The notes: a model not told the origin generated them from the sequence alone. A DNA stretch of 64,000 nt from Cytophagales bacterium (GCA_030446715.1 JAUJMU010000001.1:62001-126000); one strand, 5' to 3'; numbered from the stretch's first letter, positions 34,454 to 44,958 are shown. Translations and numbers: made by a program.

Positions 34454-35989
34454 TTACCGCTTCTTTCCCTTGCCGCGTTCCGGATCAGTAGGCCCACTTT
34501 CATTATGCAGGCGGTCAGCGGCCGTAACCAGGTACTGGTAACGTGTGCCCCTTCCGGCACTTTCGTCCTTAAACTCATTTCCCATCCACTGGGTGCCGAG
34601 TATGTGCCTTGGGTTGTTGAGGTCAGGCTTGCTTTTTCCTTCGGAGCGGTAAATCACGTAATACCGGGCCGTGTCGCCGTCCGCGGCCGGTGGGGGCGTT
34701 TTCCAGCTCAGCCAGATGCCACTCCGGTCACTGCGCACTTTCAGACCGGTCGGAGCCGCCGGCGGGATACTGTCTTTCCAGGTCATCACCGGCACCAGGG
34801 CTGGTGCGGCGTACAGGCTGCTTCTCAGGCTGTCCTGCACGGAGAGCGGATTACGCATCACGGATTTGGAACTGAAGTACATGCTGCCGTGCACCTGCGG
34901 ATAAGTCCGGTTCAGGCGGATCTGTATGCCGGTCTGCGTCGGGTCAAACCAGGTGCTGTCGCGGTCACGGGCTACTTTGTAGGTGCCCTGGCCCACGTAC
35001 AGGTGGCGGCCGAAGCTGTTTTTGGTCCACCAGCCGAGCAGACTGGCGTAGTTGACCAGCTTATGGCCGGTGCTGAAGTAGATCTGCGGCACGATGTAGT
35101 CAATCCAGCCCCGCTCCAGCCAGCCCCGCGAGTCGGCGTAAAGGTGCGTGTAGGAGGTCTGGCCGGCGCGGGTGTCGGAGCCAGCCGGGTCCTCGGCCCG
35201 GTTGCGCCACACGCCAAACGGACTGATGCCAAACTTGACCCACGGCTTAGCTGCTTTCAGGCTGTCGCTCACCATCTGAATGAGCAGGTTAACATTGTGC
35301 CGCCGCCAGTCATTTTTGCTGGTGAAACCGGCCCCGTACATCCGGAAGTCATCATCGTCGCGGAGAGTGTCTCCTGCAATGGCATAGGGATAAAAATAGT
35401 CGTCGAAATGCACGGCATCCACATCGTAGCCGCGTACCACGTCCAGAATCACCTGCGTAATGTAGGCCCGCACCTCCGGCAAGCCGGGATTGAATAACTT
35501 TTTGCCGCCGTACGTCAGAAACAGCTCCGGCCGGGTGCGGGTCAGGTGGCCGGGGGCGATATTACCCGCCACGGTATCAAATGTAGCCCGGTACGGATTG
35601 AACCACGCGTGAAACTCCATGCCGTGCCGGTGCGATTCGTCTACCATAAACTCCAGAGGATCGTACGGCGGGTTGGGCGCCTGCCCCTGTTTGCCCGTCA
35701 GCCATACCGACCACGGCTCGCGGCTCTTGCGGTAAAACGCATCGGCGGCCGGTCGCACCTGTACCACCACGGCGTTCATGCCGTTCTTTTTCTGTTCCGC
35801 CAGAATGTACCGGTACTCTTCCTGCTGCACCACCGGCGAAAGGTCTTTCCGGCTGGGCCAGTCAATATTGGCTACGGTGGCAATCCAGACGGCCCGTAAT
35901 TCGCGCTTCGGCAGATTTGTTTGGGAGAAACAATGCTGATGACCGCAAAGAAGCGAGAGGAGGAGAAAAAGGTATCTGGGGAAGTTCAT
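34454..35989 (-). CDS. Glycoside hydrolase-like GHL10 family protein
   Basis: 511 aa. Signal peptide ending GHQHCFSQ, then a GHL10 TIM barrel (about 30-370): RELRAVWIATVANIDWPS, GMNAVVVQVRPAADAFY, HGMEFHAWFNPYRA and the catalytic-region stretch DVDAVHFDDYFYPY. The last part (about 415-500) is a fibronectin type III-like module with PTGLKVRSDRSGIWLSWKTP. Related proteins (YngK, DUF187) act on peptidoglycan-derived or other glycans, but the substrate is not known. Extracytoplasmic. 90 bp from the lipoprotein gene downstream, likely co-transcribed. Confidence 0.87.
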   Translation of the reverse strand: MNFPRYLFLLLSLLCGHQHCFSQTNLPKRELRAVWIATVANIDWPSRKDLSPVVQQEEYRYILAEQKKNGMNAVVVQVRPAADAFYRKSREPWSVWLTGKQGQAPNPPYDPLEFMVDESHRHGMEFHAWFNPYRATFDTVAGNIAPGHLTRTRPELFLTYGGKKLFNPGLPEVRAYITQVILDVVRGYDVDAVHFDDYFYPYAIAGDTLRDDDDFRMYGAGFTSKNDWRRHNVNLLIQMVSDSLKAAKPWVKFGISPFGVWRNRAEDPAGSDTRAGQTSYTHLYADSRGWLERGWIDYIVPQIYFSTGHKLVNYASLLGWWTKNSFGRHLYVGQGTYKVARDRDSTWFDPTQTGIQIRLNRTYPQVHGSMYFSSKSVMRNPLSVQDSLRSSLYAAPALVPVMTWKDSIPPAAPTGLKVRSDRSGIWLSWKTPPPAADGDTARYYVIYRSEGKSKPDLNNPRHILGTQWMGNEFKDESAGRGTRYQYLVTAADRLHNESGPTDPERGKGKKR

Positions 35990-36109
35990 TCGGAAAGGGT
36001 TGCCGCCGCAAGATATACAATCGGGGGTAAACCTGAGTTTTGCCCCCGGGCGTGCGGATCAACAAGGGTAAATGATCTGCTGCAGGTAGAACGAATAACC
36101 AACAACTAC

Positions 36110-38512
36110 CTAAAAATTCAACGCATCATTCAGGTCATCATACAACTGCTCCGTATCAATTTTCAGGTCGTTGACGGTGGGGATGCTGTCGCGGGCGGCG
36201 TCGCGGGGGGTAGGACACTGGTAGGTTTTGGTAATCTTAAAGGATGGCTTCGGGAATGGTCCGGGCTTGATGCCGAGCTGCGGGTCAGAGAGCACTTTTT
36301 CAATGTAACGGCCGTAGATGGGCAGCGCCGTTTTGGAACCTTCACCCAGCGACGAGGTCCGGAAGTGAATGCTGCGGTCGTCGCCCCCCACCCATACCCC
36401 CGTGACGAGGTCCTTGGTCACGGCCATAAACCAGCCGTCGGAGTAGTTGGAAGTTGTGCCCGTCTTGGCGGCAAATTCGTTTCCATTTTTAAATACATCA
36501 TACGACCACAGATTCTGGGCAGTGCCGCCCGGCTCCTCAATGGTGCCCCGCATCAGGTACAGCATCAGCCATGCCGATTCGGGGCTGATGACACGTTTGT
36601 GCTTCGGTGTAAACTGGTGCACAATGTTGCCCTTGCTGTCCTCGACGCGCATGATGAATATCGGCTCTGTCCAGACGCCCTCATTGGCAAAAGTGCCAAA
36701 AGCACCCACCATTTCGAACACCGACACGTCGTTGGAGCCAAGGCCCACCGACGGAACCGGCTTCAGCGGACTGCTGATCCCCAGCCGCTTGGCGTATTTC
36801 ACCACGTTGGCCGGACCTACCTTCTCAGTAAGCTGCGCCGCCACCGTATTGACGGAGCGGCCCAGGGCGTGCCGCAGCGTCATGTCCTGACCACTGTACA
36901 CCCAGTTGGCGTTGCGGGGCGTCCACGATTTTGCTTCGCCGTTCTCCTCGTAATTAATGGTCACGCGGTAATCCTTGATCCGGTCACAGGGCGAATAGCC
37001 ATTTTCGAGGGCAGCCAGGTACACAAAAGGCTTGAACGCCGAACCTGCCTGCCGCTTGCCCTGCCGTACGTGGTCATATTTGAAAGCATCGTAGTCTACT
37101 CCCCCCACCCAGGCCTTGATGTAACCGGTATAAGGGTCCATAGACATCATGCCGGTGTGCAAAAACCGCTTGTGGTGCCGGATAGAATCCAAAGGACTCA
37201 TTTCTGCTTCCTTCATGCCCGCGTAAGTGAATATTTTCATCTTCCGGGGCGTGTTCATGACGATATCCACCGAGTCGGGACTGTTCTTGTAATGTTCCTG
37301 CAGCCGCTTGTAGAGGCTGGTACGTTTGGCAACCATTTCAATGAAACCCGGTATTTCAGTGTCCTTCTCGTCCACCCACGGATTCTTGCCCCTCCAGTGC
37401 CGGTCGAAGCTGCGCTGCATTTCCCGCATCTGCTCCATGACGGCAGTTTTGGCCTTTTCCTGAAAGCGCGAATCAATGGTAGCGTAGATTTTCAGACCGT
37501 CGGCGTAGAGGTCGTAGTCGTTCTCCTGGCACCATTTGTTCAGGTACGAATTCATGGCCGTGCGGTAATAATCATCGGGGCCGTCCTGACTGGGCTCAGG
37601 GCGGTATTCCAGCTGAACAGGTAGTTTGCTCAGGGAATCGTATTGCGCGGAGGTAAGGTGTCCTTCTTCTGCCATCAGGCTCAGCACTACGTTGCGCCGG
37701 CGCAGCGCGTTACCGGGGTTCAGTACAGGACTATAGTAGGTAGGCGCTTTCAGCAGGCCAACGAGCACAGCGGCTTCCTGCACAGCCAGGCTGTCGGGCG
37801 AGGTATTGAAAAAAGTTTTGGCCGCCGTGTTGATGCCGAAGGCATTGCTGCCAAAATCAACGGTATTGAGGTAAGAGGTCAGAATTTCCTCCTTGGTGTA
37901 TACCTGCTCAATGTCAATGGCGGCCAGCCACTCCTTGGTTTTGATCACCAGCGTACTCAAGCCCGGAATACGGTACAGCACTCCGGCCGAGTCTTTGTTA
38001 CGGGTCTTGTGCAGGTTTTTGGCCAGCTGCTGCGAAATGGTACTGGCCCCGCGGGCATTGCCCCGCAAAGCATCCCAGGCAGCCGACAGTATACCCCGGA
38101 AGTCAATACCGGCATGTTGGTAGAAACGCACGTCTTCCGTCGCAATGAGGGCATTGATCACGTTGGGAGATATCTCATTAAAACCCACCGGGTTGCGGTT
38201 TTCCTTATAATACCGGCCCATCAGCACGCCGTCGGCCGTATAGAGCTCGGAGGCCCGGTCCACCTTCGGATTCTGAATCTTATCGATGGTAGGCATGGAG
38301 CCGTAGAGATTGAAGAAATTGTGCTGTACGCTCAGAAAGTAAAACCACCCCACGCCGAGTACCAGGCCGAAGGCGATCCACACTTTACTTACTCTGGTGC
38401 GGGGCTTGCGCAGCCACGCCATGGTGCCGGTATATCCCCTGCTGTTCCTCAACGTAGCTGCCTGAGTCTGTACCCAATGAACTGCTTTTTTCACACGAAT
38501 AGATTTTACCAA
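36110..38512 (-). CDS. Penicillin-binding protein 1A (bifunctional class A PBP)
   Basis: 800 aa. A cytosolic basic arm (1-45), one membrane helix (about 46-62), then the GT51 glycosyltransferase domain with catalytic Glu126 in ATEDVRFYQHAGID, NARGASTISQQLAKNL and KEEILTSYLNTV. The transpeptidase domain has SxxK in GSAFKPF (Ser about 491), SxN in GRSVNTVA and KTG in AAKTGTTSNYSDGW. It polymerises and crosslinks peptidoglycan in the periplasm. All catalytic motifs are intact. Single gene. Confidence 0.96.
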   Translation of the reverse strand: MVKSIRVKKAVHWVQTQAATLRNSRGYTGTMAWLRKPRTRVSKVWIAFGLVLGVGWFYFLSVQHNFFNLYGSMPTIDKIQNPKVDRASELYTADGVLMGRYYKENRNPVGFNEISPNVINALIATEDVRFYQHAGIDFRGILSAAWDALRGNARGASTISQQLAKNLHKTRNKDSAGVLYRIPGLSTLVIKTKEWLAAIDIEQVYTKEEILTSYLNTVDFGSNAFGINTAAKTFFNTSPDSLAVQEAAVLVGLLKAPTYYSPVLNPGNALRRRNVVLSLMAEEGHLTSAQYDSLSKLPVQLEYRPEPSQDGPDDYYRTAMNSYLNKWCQENDYDLYADGLKIYATIDSRFQEKAKTAVMEQMREMQRSFDRHWRGKNPWVDEKDTEIPGFIEMVAKRTSLYKRLQEHYKNSPDSVDIVMNTPRKMKIFTYAGMKEAEMSPLDSIRHHKRFLHTGMMSMDPYTGYIKAWVGGVDYDAFKYDHVRQGKRQAGSAFKPFVYLAALENGYSPCDRIKDYRVTINYEENGEAKSWTPRNANWVYSGQDMTLRHALGRSVNTVAAQLTEKVGPANVVKYAKRLGISSPLKPVPSVGLGSNDVSVFEMVGAFGTFANEGVWTEPIFIMRVEDSKGNIVHQFTPKHKRVISPESAWLMLYLMRGTIEEPGGTAQNLWSYDVFKNGNEFAAKTGTTSNYSDGWFMAVTKDLVTGVWVGGDDRSIHFRTSSLGEGSKTALPIYGRYIEKVLSDPQLGIKPGPFPKPSFKITKTYQCPTPRDAARDSIPTVNDLKIDTEQLYDDLNDALNF

Positions 38513-38663
38513 AGATACGGGGTTGGCAGGGAATGTTACAACGTAAACGGGCCGTAGATAGATTCATTGATGATGAGCGGTTTGGGCAGCGCAGCCCGGT
38601 GAAGCGATTAACTTACAGCCGGCAATTGCGTATAGGCTACCATACACCAAACCCCGAAAAGCC

Positions 38664-38933
38664 ATGAGCCAAAATATCAACCCCTCCCCGGAAGGCGGAT
38701 TTCCGGATGAGTCGCCCCGGCCGGTAGAGGCCAGCCAGGAAACGCCGATGGAGCGGCAGGAGAAAAAGCTGGACGAGCAAAACAAAAGTGCCGGACAGGA
38801 AGCCCAGCCGCCGCCGAAAAGTGAAAAGACCATGACCGACCTCCAGCAGGAACGCAAGGCTGGCTCGCGGGATGAGGAAGACGAAGCCCGGATTGAGGGA
38901 CCTTACGGCGTGCAGGAAGTGCCGGAGAAGTAG
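38664..38933 (+). CDS. Small disordered acidic/polar protein
   Basis: 89 aa. Nearly all Glu, Gln, Pro, Lys, Asp and Ser, with no hydrophobic core and two dense charge patches (TPMERQEKKLDEQNKSAG and DEEDEARIEG). An ATG with reasonable spacing is present. Such small disordered proteins are common near stress genes in Cytophagales, but this one matches nothing I recognise. Could be real or fortuitous; composition unlike a shadow frame. Confidence 0.5.
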   Translation: MSQNINPSPEGGFPDESPRPVEASQETPMERQEKKLDEQNKSAGQEAQPPPKSEKTMTDLQQERKAGSRDEEDEARIEGPYGVQEVPEK

Positions 38934-39159
38934 AAAATCTGCTTCGGGCAGCCATGCGCTGGCGGCAATGCTTATATTCTGTTTATAAATGGCAAAGTCA
39001 CGGAAAGCCCGAAATTGGCTCTGTGGCCTTGCCATTAACCTTACCTGATGAAAAATTCTACCGTCTCCTTCTGATCAATTTGATGTGACAAATTTACTTC
39101 CGGCTTTTGCCTGCCGTTTGTCCCGCCTGAAAAGCGACGGGTCTCTTACGTAAGCCTGA

Positions 39160-39590
39160 TCAGGCACCTGCTTCCGGCAGCACCGGAATCCGGACGTGCT
39201 CCGCCACCTGCTCCGTGCACCTTTTGTGCAGTATTCCTTTCAGAAAAGAATAACGGTGCGGCAGCATCACCCAGTCGGGTTTGTTTTCGGCTATGTACTC
39301 TTCACTGGCGCGGGCCGGGTCTTCATCTTCCACAATTTCGTATACGTGGTTAAGTTCAGCGAGCCGGGTTTCTACCAGCGTATCGCCGGGGTTGCCGCCC
39401 CACGCCGGCAGGGGTTTGGCTACGTGCAGCACGTGCACCGTAGACGCCCGGCAGATCGGAGACAAACACGGCCGGATGATACGCGTGAAACAAAATCAGT
39501 CTGGCCCGGGTAGCATTGGCCAGAGCCGCGGCGTACTGAACGCCATCTGGGCTACAATTGAATAATTGGTGGAACAAGAATGGTCTGCAT
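39160..39590 (-). pseudogene. Universal stress protein (UspA) remnant
   Basis: The minus strand holds a UspA fold in three frames. The start at 39590 reads MQTILVP; another frame continues SPDGVQYAAALANATRARLI and LFHAYHPAVFVSDL; a third frame gives TVHVLHVAKPLPAWGG, EDPARASEEYIAENKPDWVM and HKRCTEQVAEHVRIPVLPE, the usual end of a Usp domain. At least two frame changes and missing segments, so no complete product is possible. First of several decayed genes in this region. Confidence 0.75.
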
Positions 39591-39682
39591 GAGGTCAGCT
39601 GTATTGAATACGTAAAAGCAACTTGCTTTTTTGGGCTGTGCATGACCGAATACATGCGTACGGGTGAGTAAAATCACTCTTT

Positions 39683-40192
39683 GATTACCGCATCGGCCTT
39701 GAACTGATTGCCGAAGCCATGCGCAACGGCAGTACCCGGCCCCTGATCCTGCTCACGGGTCAGGGCGACATCTAAACCGACGGACAGGCGCTCAAAGCTG
39801 GTGCCGCCGACGCCGAAAAACGCCGCAAGCACATCGGCCGGATCAAGTCATCGGTCAATAACCTCACGCACATTCCCAACGATTTCCTCTCCATCAGCAA
39901 GTTGGAGAAAGGCAGGGTCACCCTCTGCCCTGCTGATACCGAACTGCCTCATTTTGTGGAAGAAGTGCTGGAAGAACTCTCGGCGCTGACCCGGGAAAAC
40001 CAGCCCCTCCAGTACCAGCCCACCGGTACGCCCACGCAGATTCACACCGACCGGCAGTCGCTGCGCAACATTCTGATCAATCTGATTTCCAACGCCATCA
40101 AGTATTCTCCCGATGGCAAACCCGTAGAAATCCATCCGCATTTAGCCAATGGCCGGTTTACTGTAGCCGTCCGGAACCACGGGTGTTGCTGA
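39683..40192 (+). pseudogene. Response regulator / histidine kinase remnant
   Basis: One frame shows the second half of a receiver domain (GLELIAEAMRNGSTRPLILL, TGQGD), a TAA at 39773, TDGQALKAGAAD, and then without a PAS region a histidine-kinase helix hairpin (HIGRIKSSVNNLTHIPNDFL, KLEKG) and the first part of an ATPase domain (LRNILINLISNAIKYSPDGK). The phosphoacceptor His region is altered and the kinase G boxes are missing. It ends where the ion-channel remnant begins. Internal deletions plus a stop codon make it non-functional. Confidence 0.75.
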
Positions 40193-40900
40193 CTGTGTGG
40201 CTGATGCTGACGTGGCTGGGCAACGGGCTGATCTTCTGCTCCGATCCGGACTCGGTGCTGGTAACGGGTTCAAACGAAAAGACGGGGGTGGTGGAAAAGT
40301 TTTACTTAGCCGGCTATACCCTTGCTACCCTGGGCAACGGGGATCTGTACCCGGCTAAAGCCTTCTGGCGGATTTTCACGGTATTGGTGGCGCTGTCGGG
40401 CTTTTCGCTGCTCACCATTGCCATTACGTATCTGATCCAGGTGCTTACCTCCGAAATAGAGAAGCGGAAGCTAAGCCTCTACATTGCTTCCCTTGGTACC
40501 ACGCCGCAGGACATGCTGATGAACGGGTGGGACGGAAAAACCTTCCGCCGGCTGGAAACTCATTTTGCCTCCCTCAGCCCGATGATTTTTTCCCACAGCC
40601 AGCACCACCTGGCCTATCCTATCCTGCACCAGTTTTCCAGCCACGGCTCTCTTGATGCCACGGCTTTTACCCTCTCCATCCTCGATGAAGCCTTGTCCAT
40701 TCTGTATCTGTCCATTCCCGAGGAGAAGCGGCCGGATGCAATTATCCTGCGGCCCGTACGGGAAGCGCTGACGCACACCTGCTGATCATCGAAAAAGATT
40801 TTATCCGGCCGCTTGAGATGTGCCGGCAATCGACCGGCTGCTCACAAGCGGCATCCCCATGCTCAGCGAGCACATTGGCATCTCCGTACCACACCACCTG
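40184..40900 (+). pseudogene. Two-TM potassium channel remnant
   Basis: Frame 40183-40785 reads WLMLTWLGNGLIFCSDPDSV, then the pore region GYTLATLGNGDLYPAKAFWR (a TLGNGD selectivity-filter-like motif), and one more membrane helix SGFSLLTIAITYLIQVL, followed by a long cytosolic segment. The first membrane helix is missing at the fusion with the kinase remnant, and the carboxy end PAIDRLLTSGIPMLS continues in another frame after the stop at 40785. A truncated, frame-disrupted ion channel gene. Confidence 0.7.
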
Positions 40901-40944
40901 GTGGGCACACGCCCATTCGTAATTATTCATTCGTCATTAACCCT

Positions 40945-43017
40945 CTATCCTATTTTGATCTTCGCTTTTCTGATGATTTTCCACACGGAGCCGGATTTAC
41001 GCAACTCTCCCGGCTCCAGGGTAGTAATCGATGGAGTGAGGCTGGGAAATACCTGCGCCAGTTCACAGGCCGCCAGCAGGTAGTACCGCTTGTTGTCCAA
41101 AGCTTCTTTCCTGCGCCGGGGCATTGCCGGTGATCCGGAAAGTGGCTTCGGACGCCGAGGCAGCCGTGATCTCGAAAAGGGAGTCCGGCGCTGACGTCTT
41201 CAGCAGTTTATCTTCATCAAAGCCTTCAAACAAGCCGACGGCCCGGGCAAAATACATCTGGGGGAACCGGGCCGGAGCCGGAGCATATCCGGACTGCAGG
41301 TCAGGTGCGGCGGGTACCAAAATCCTTTCTTCCCTGACCGGAATTTCTTCCTTCACCGGGGCAGTGGGTTTGGGCTGGGGTCTGCTGCCGGTGGCTCGTT
41401 CCAGTAGCTGGTCGATGGTCTGGGAACTGATGCGCATTGCTTCTCCCTGCACCAGCAGGCTGCGACGTTTAAATGGCGTGAGAGCACCGGTCTGCGTTGC
41501 CTCCCGGTACAATTCCCGGAAATCCGTCAGTTCAGTTTCAAGGTTCTCGTGCGGCAAACCGGCAAGAGCCGCCTGCCGGGCTAAAAATTTAAGGGTCAGC
41601 TTCGACAATGGCTCAGCCGAAGGCAGCCATTCAAGCACAAACTCATTGATCAGCTTTTCGAAGCCCTCCGTGGAATAGCTGTCCGGCAGCGGCTGGGCTT
41701 TCACCTGGTTTACCGCCTGGAATGCTTCCAGCAGTTCGCGCACCGAACCGAACCGAGTGGCCGGATCTGCCTGTGTGGCCCTGGTCACCATTTCGCGCCA
41801 CCGGATGTTTTAATTTTCTCCGGCTGGAGATGCTGCGGGTGGTCGCCGGTGAGGATAAAGTATAAAATGCAGCCCAGGGCGTAGATATCCGAACGGGCAT
41901 CGGCGTGGTTGGGGTCGCCCTTCTGTTCCGGGGCCATGTAGCCCGGCGTACCCATGTTGGTAACATCAATATCCGGGTAGGCACTGTGGCGGGCAAAGCC
42001 AAAATCAATAATGCGCGGCACAAAATGCGCCGTATCCACCAGTATATTGAGCGGTTTCAGGTCGCGGTGCACCATGTACTGCCCGTGGATGTGCCGCACG
42101 CCTTCCAGAATGCCCGTGAAGAGTGCCTTGATCTTCTGCGGCGGCAGTTCCTTTTTCTCGGTCAGTTCCTGCAGGGAGGGACCGTTTACCCGCTCCATCA
42201 CGTAATACGGACCATATTCATTTACATCCGAATAAAGTACGTTTACGATGTTGGGATGGTACGGCAGCAGCGAACCCAGGTTGATTTCGCGGGCAAAGTA
42301 TTCGGCAGCTTTCTTATCGCGGCGGCGGTCAGGCCGCAGTCTTTTTACGACCACTTCCCGTCCGCTTACGGCAAGCGTGGCAAAGAAAAGTTCGCCCATA
42401 GCCCCCTGCCGGGGAATGGGCCGCATCTTGATGAACCGGTCGAAGCCCCGGCCGTAGGCAGCCCGGTTGCGTTCCTGCTCCGTGCTGTAGCCAGGCGCTC
42501 CGTTGACCGGCTGCTGGCTCCGGCCCATGTCAATCCCGGCAAAGGAAGAATCATCACCCAGGGCCGGCGTCGGGTTCTCGGGTGAAAGCGGACCGCCCGT
42601 GCTGAAAGATGATCCTCCGGCAAGATTACCGCCCGCTGGCGTATCCACAGGGATGAACGGCTCTTTGGGGTGGGTGCTGAAAGAAGATCCTTCTCCGGAA
42701 GGAGGAATAAATTTGGGTGAGGAGACAACCGGTGCGGCCGCGTCATTTCCTCCCAGTTGCCGGAGGACATTGCGGATGTCCTCTCCCGCCTCGCCCAGCA
42801 CAGCAAGGGAATCACCGGTATGGATTTCGGCTCCGGCCTTCACGAAAATATGCAAAAGGGTACCCGGCAGCCATGCTTTAATGGTTGTTTCCTGCGCGCC
42901 GGTCCGGATTTCGGCCAGCAGCTCGCCCACTTCTACGGAGTCGCCCACCTGCTTGTCCCACCAGGTAACGATACCGGTAGACTGAGGGAGTTCGGGTGCC
43001 TTCACTAATATTGCCAT
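40945..43017 (-). pseudogene. Ser/Thr protein kinase with lipoyl-like N-terminus, two frameshifts
   Basis: Starts at 43017. Residues 1-80 form a biotinyl/lipoyl-like hammerhead ([39 protein letters not shown]) without the modified Lys (RTGAQE instead of ETDKA). A Ser/Gly/Pro linker is followed by a Hanks-type kinase: [40 protein letters not shown]. The frame stops at 41785; the kinase tail [20 protein letters not shown] and a C-terminal domain continue in the frame 41791-41063, then KEALDNKRYYLLAACELAQV to the TAG at 40945 in a third. Two single-base errors or true decay. Confidence 0.75.
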
Positions 43018-43182
43018 ATTCAGTAGCCAGACTTAAAAACCGGGACATGAGAAGTGAGATTTGAGACGTGAGACAGTCAACCGCGGATGCAGGTACAGCC
43101 CCTGTCAACTGCCTGACTACTTCTACTCCCCTGCGCACTTCTTAACTCCTGATCATTTTCAATTGTCAATTTTCAATTTTAA

Positions 43183-44958
43183 TCAACTCTTCCCGCCGGC
43201 GATGTAAAATATACGCAGATTTCCGTCCATTTTCATGACTGTACTGGCCTTTACCATTTCCCAGTCGCCGTCCGTCCGCCGGAAGCGGTACTTCATATCG
43301 TAGGTAAGGGTAACGAATTTTTCATCGGGGGCAATCTCGTGCCTGAATGTGTCCCAGAGGATTTCGTGCCGCTCTTCGGGGGTACGTTGCCAGTACCGGG
43401 TGTGCATGATGCGCAGAAAACCGGTGTCTACGTTCCTGCTGGTGAAGTACACATTTACTTTAGGCTGGTAAAAATCCTCCACCCGGTCGAAGTCGTGCGA
43501 CTCCATTGCCTGGTAATAAGAGGATACGCGGTTGCGCAGATCTTTCTCCTTATGGTTATAAAACGTCTGGTCGTCGCCTGACAGGAAAGTAAGAATTTTG
43601 TAAATCACGTACGCAATCAGACCGGCAATGATCAGGAACGTCCAGAGCATTGCTGAGAGGCAGCCGCCCCGTTTCTTTTTGGTGGCTGCCGGCTGCACGG
43701 GCCTGGCATTTTGCTGCCGTCGCATCTGTTCTTCACGGCGTTTGATGTCCTGCTCCCGCTGCAGCAGTTGGTGGCGTTGCCGCTCAAATTCGTTCAGCCG
43801 GGCCCTTTCGGCCTGATCCTGCAGGAAGTTATCGGGCTTAGGCGGGGCATTGACCGGGCCGGTTTCGATGCGACTGGCATTCTGTTCGAGTTCATCGATT
43901 ATTTCGCCGGCATCACTAAACCGCCGCGCCGGGTCCTTGTGCAGGCATCTGGCAATGATGTTCCGCCACCAGGCCTTGCCGATCTTGCCGGTATCCCGCG
44001 GATCGGTACTGCCGGTGAACATCTCCAGCACGATCAGGCCAAAAGCGTACAGGTCAGCGCGGCCATCCACGCGGCCCGGATCAGTGGTTTGTTCGGGTGC
44101 TGCGTATTTTTTAGTGCCGACAAAATTTGCCCCGGCGATGTCGTCGTACCGGTCGGCGGCGGCAAGGCCGAAGTCAATCAGCTTTACGTTGTTGCCGCGG
44201 TTGGTGACCAAAATGTTGTCGGGCTTCAGGTCGCGGTGGAAAACCTGCTTCCGGTGGGCGTAGTCCAGGGCCTCCAGCGTCTGAATGGCCACCTTGCGGA
44301 TCAGCCGTTCGTCTTTGATGCCGCCGGCCGGAATGCGTTTGCCCAGCGGCTGGCCGTCCACGTATTCCATGAAAAAATACGGCCCTTGGCCGTCCTCTCC
44401 CCGGCCATATACATCTACAATGTGTTCGTGACGCAGTTCGCGGGCATTGTGGTATTCCTTGAAGAACAGGTCAATGTACGCGGCATTATTGCGGTGCTCC
44501 GGCAGGAGCCGCTTGACCACCACCCACTGCCGTTCGTACCGGGCCTTTTGCAGGTAACTCATGCCTCCCTGGTGCCCGAGCGGTTCTACGTCGGTAAAGC
44601 CCTGCGAAAAGCCGAAGCCGGGCGTGCTGACATTGTTGCGCAGCGGACCCGCCGCTGAACGGTCGGGAGGGGGCATGGAGGGCGGGTCCGTGAGAAAGGT
44701 AGAACCCTCCCCGGCATCGGCGGTCGGAGAAAAGGATGGGGGATTGATTTCGAAGGTAGACCCGGTAGCGTCAGCCGGCAACGGGGGCGGCACCGAACCG
44801 GCCACATTCCGGAGGCCCTGACGGATCATTTCTTCCAGCGCCGCTCCGGAAATACCGTATTCTGCCGCCTTTTCGAGCAGAAACCGCCTTTCCGCGTCCG
44901 AGACGAAACCATCTTTTACGGCCTCCTGCACGAACAGCCGGAGCATAGTTTCTGACAT
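43183..44958 (-). CDS. Ser/Thr protein kinase with C-terminal membrane helix and NTF2-like domain
   Basis: 591 aa, intact. N-terminal helical TerB-like segment (RLFVQEAVKDGFVSDAERRF), a linker with repeated [GS]STF motifs (STFEINPPSF, STFLTDPPSM), then a Hanks kinase (about 135-390): VVVKRLLPEH, VFHRDLKPDNIL, LIDFGLAAAD, VGTKKYAAPEQ. A basic Gln-rich coiled coil, one membrane helix (about 437-457) and a SnoaL/NTF2-like domain (KDLRNRVSSYYQAMESHDFD) follow. Signal transduction at the membrane, with the last domain outside. Same strand as the damaged kinase gene, probably its partner. Confidence 0.88.
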   Translation of the reverse strand: MSETMLRLFVQEAVKDGFVSDAERRFLLEKAAEYGISGAALEEMIRQGLRNVAGSVPPPLPADATGSTFEINPPSFSPTADAGEGSTFLTDPPSMPPPDRSAAGPLRNNVSTPGFGFSQGFTDVEPLGHQGGMSYLQKARYERQWVVVKRLLPEHRNNAAYIDLFFKEYHNARELRHEHIVDVYGRGEDGQGPYFFMEYVDGQPLGKRIPAGGIKDERLIRKVAIQTLEALDYAHRKQVFHRDLKPDNILVTNRGNNVKLIDFGLAAADRYDDIAGANFVGTKKYAAPEQTTDPGRVDGRADLYAFGLIVLEMFTGSTDPRDTGKIGKAWWRNIIARCLHKDPARRFSDAGEIIDELEQNASRIETGPVNAPPKPDNFLQDQAERARLNEFERQRHQLLQREQDIKRREEQMRRQQNARPVQPAATKKKRGGCLSAMLWTFLIIAGLIAYVIYKILTFLSGDDQTFYNHKEKDLRNRVSSYYQAMESHDFDRVEDFYQPKVNVYFTSRNVDTGFLRIMHTRYWQRTPEERHEILWDTFRHEIAPDEKFVTLTYDMKYRFRRTDGDWEMVKASTVMKMDGNLRIFYIAGGKS

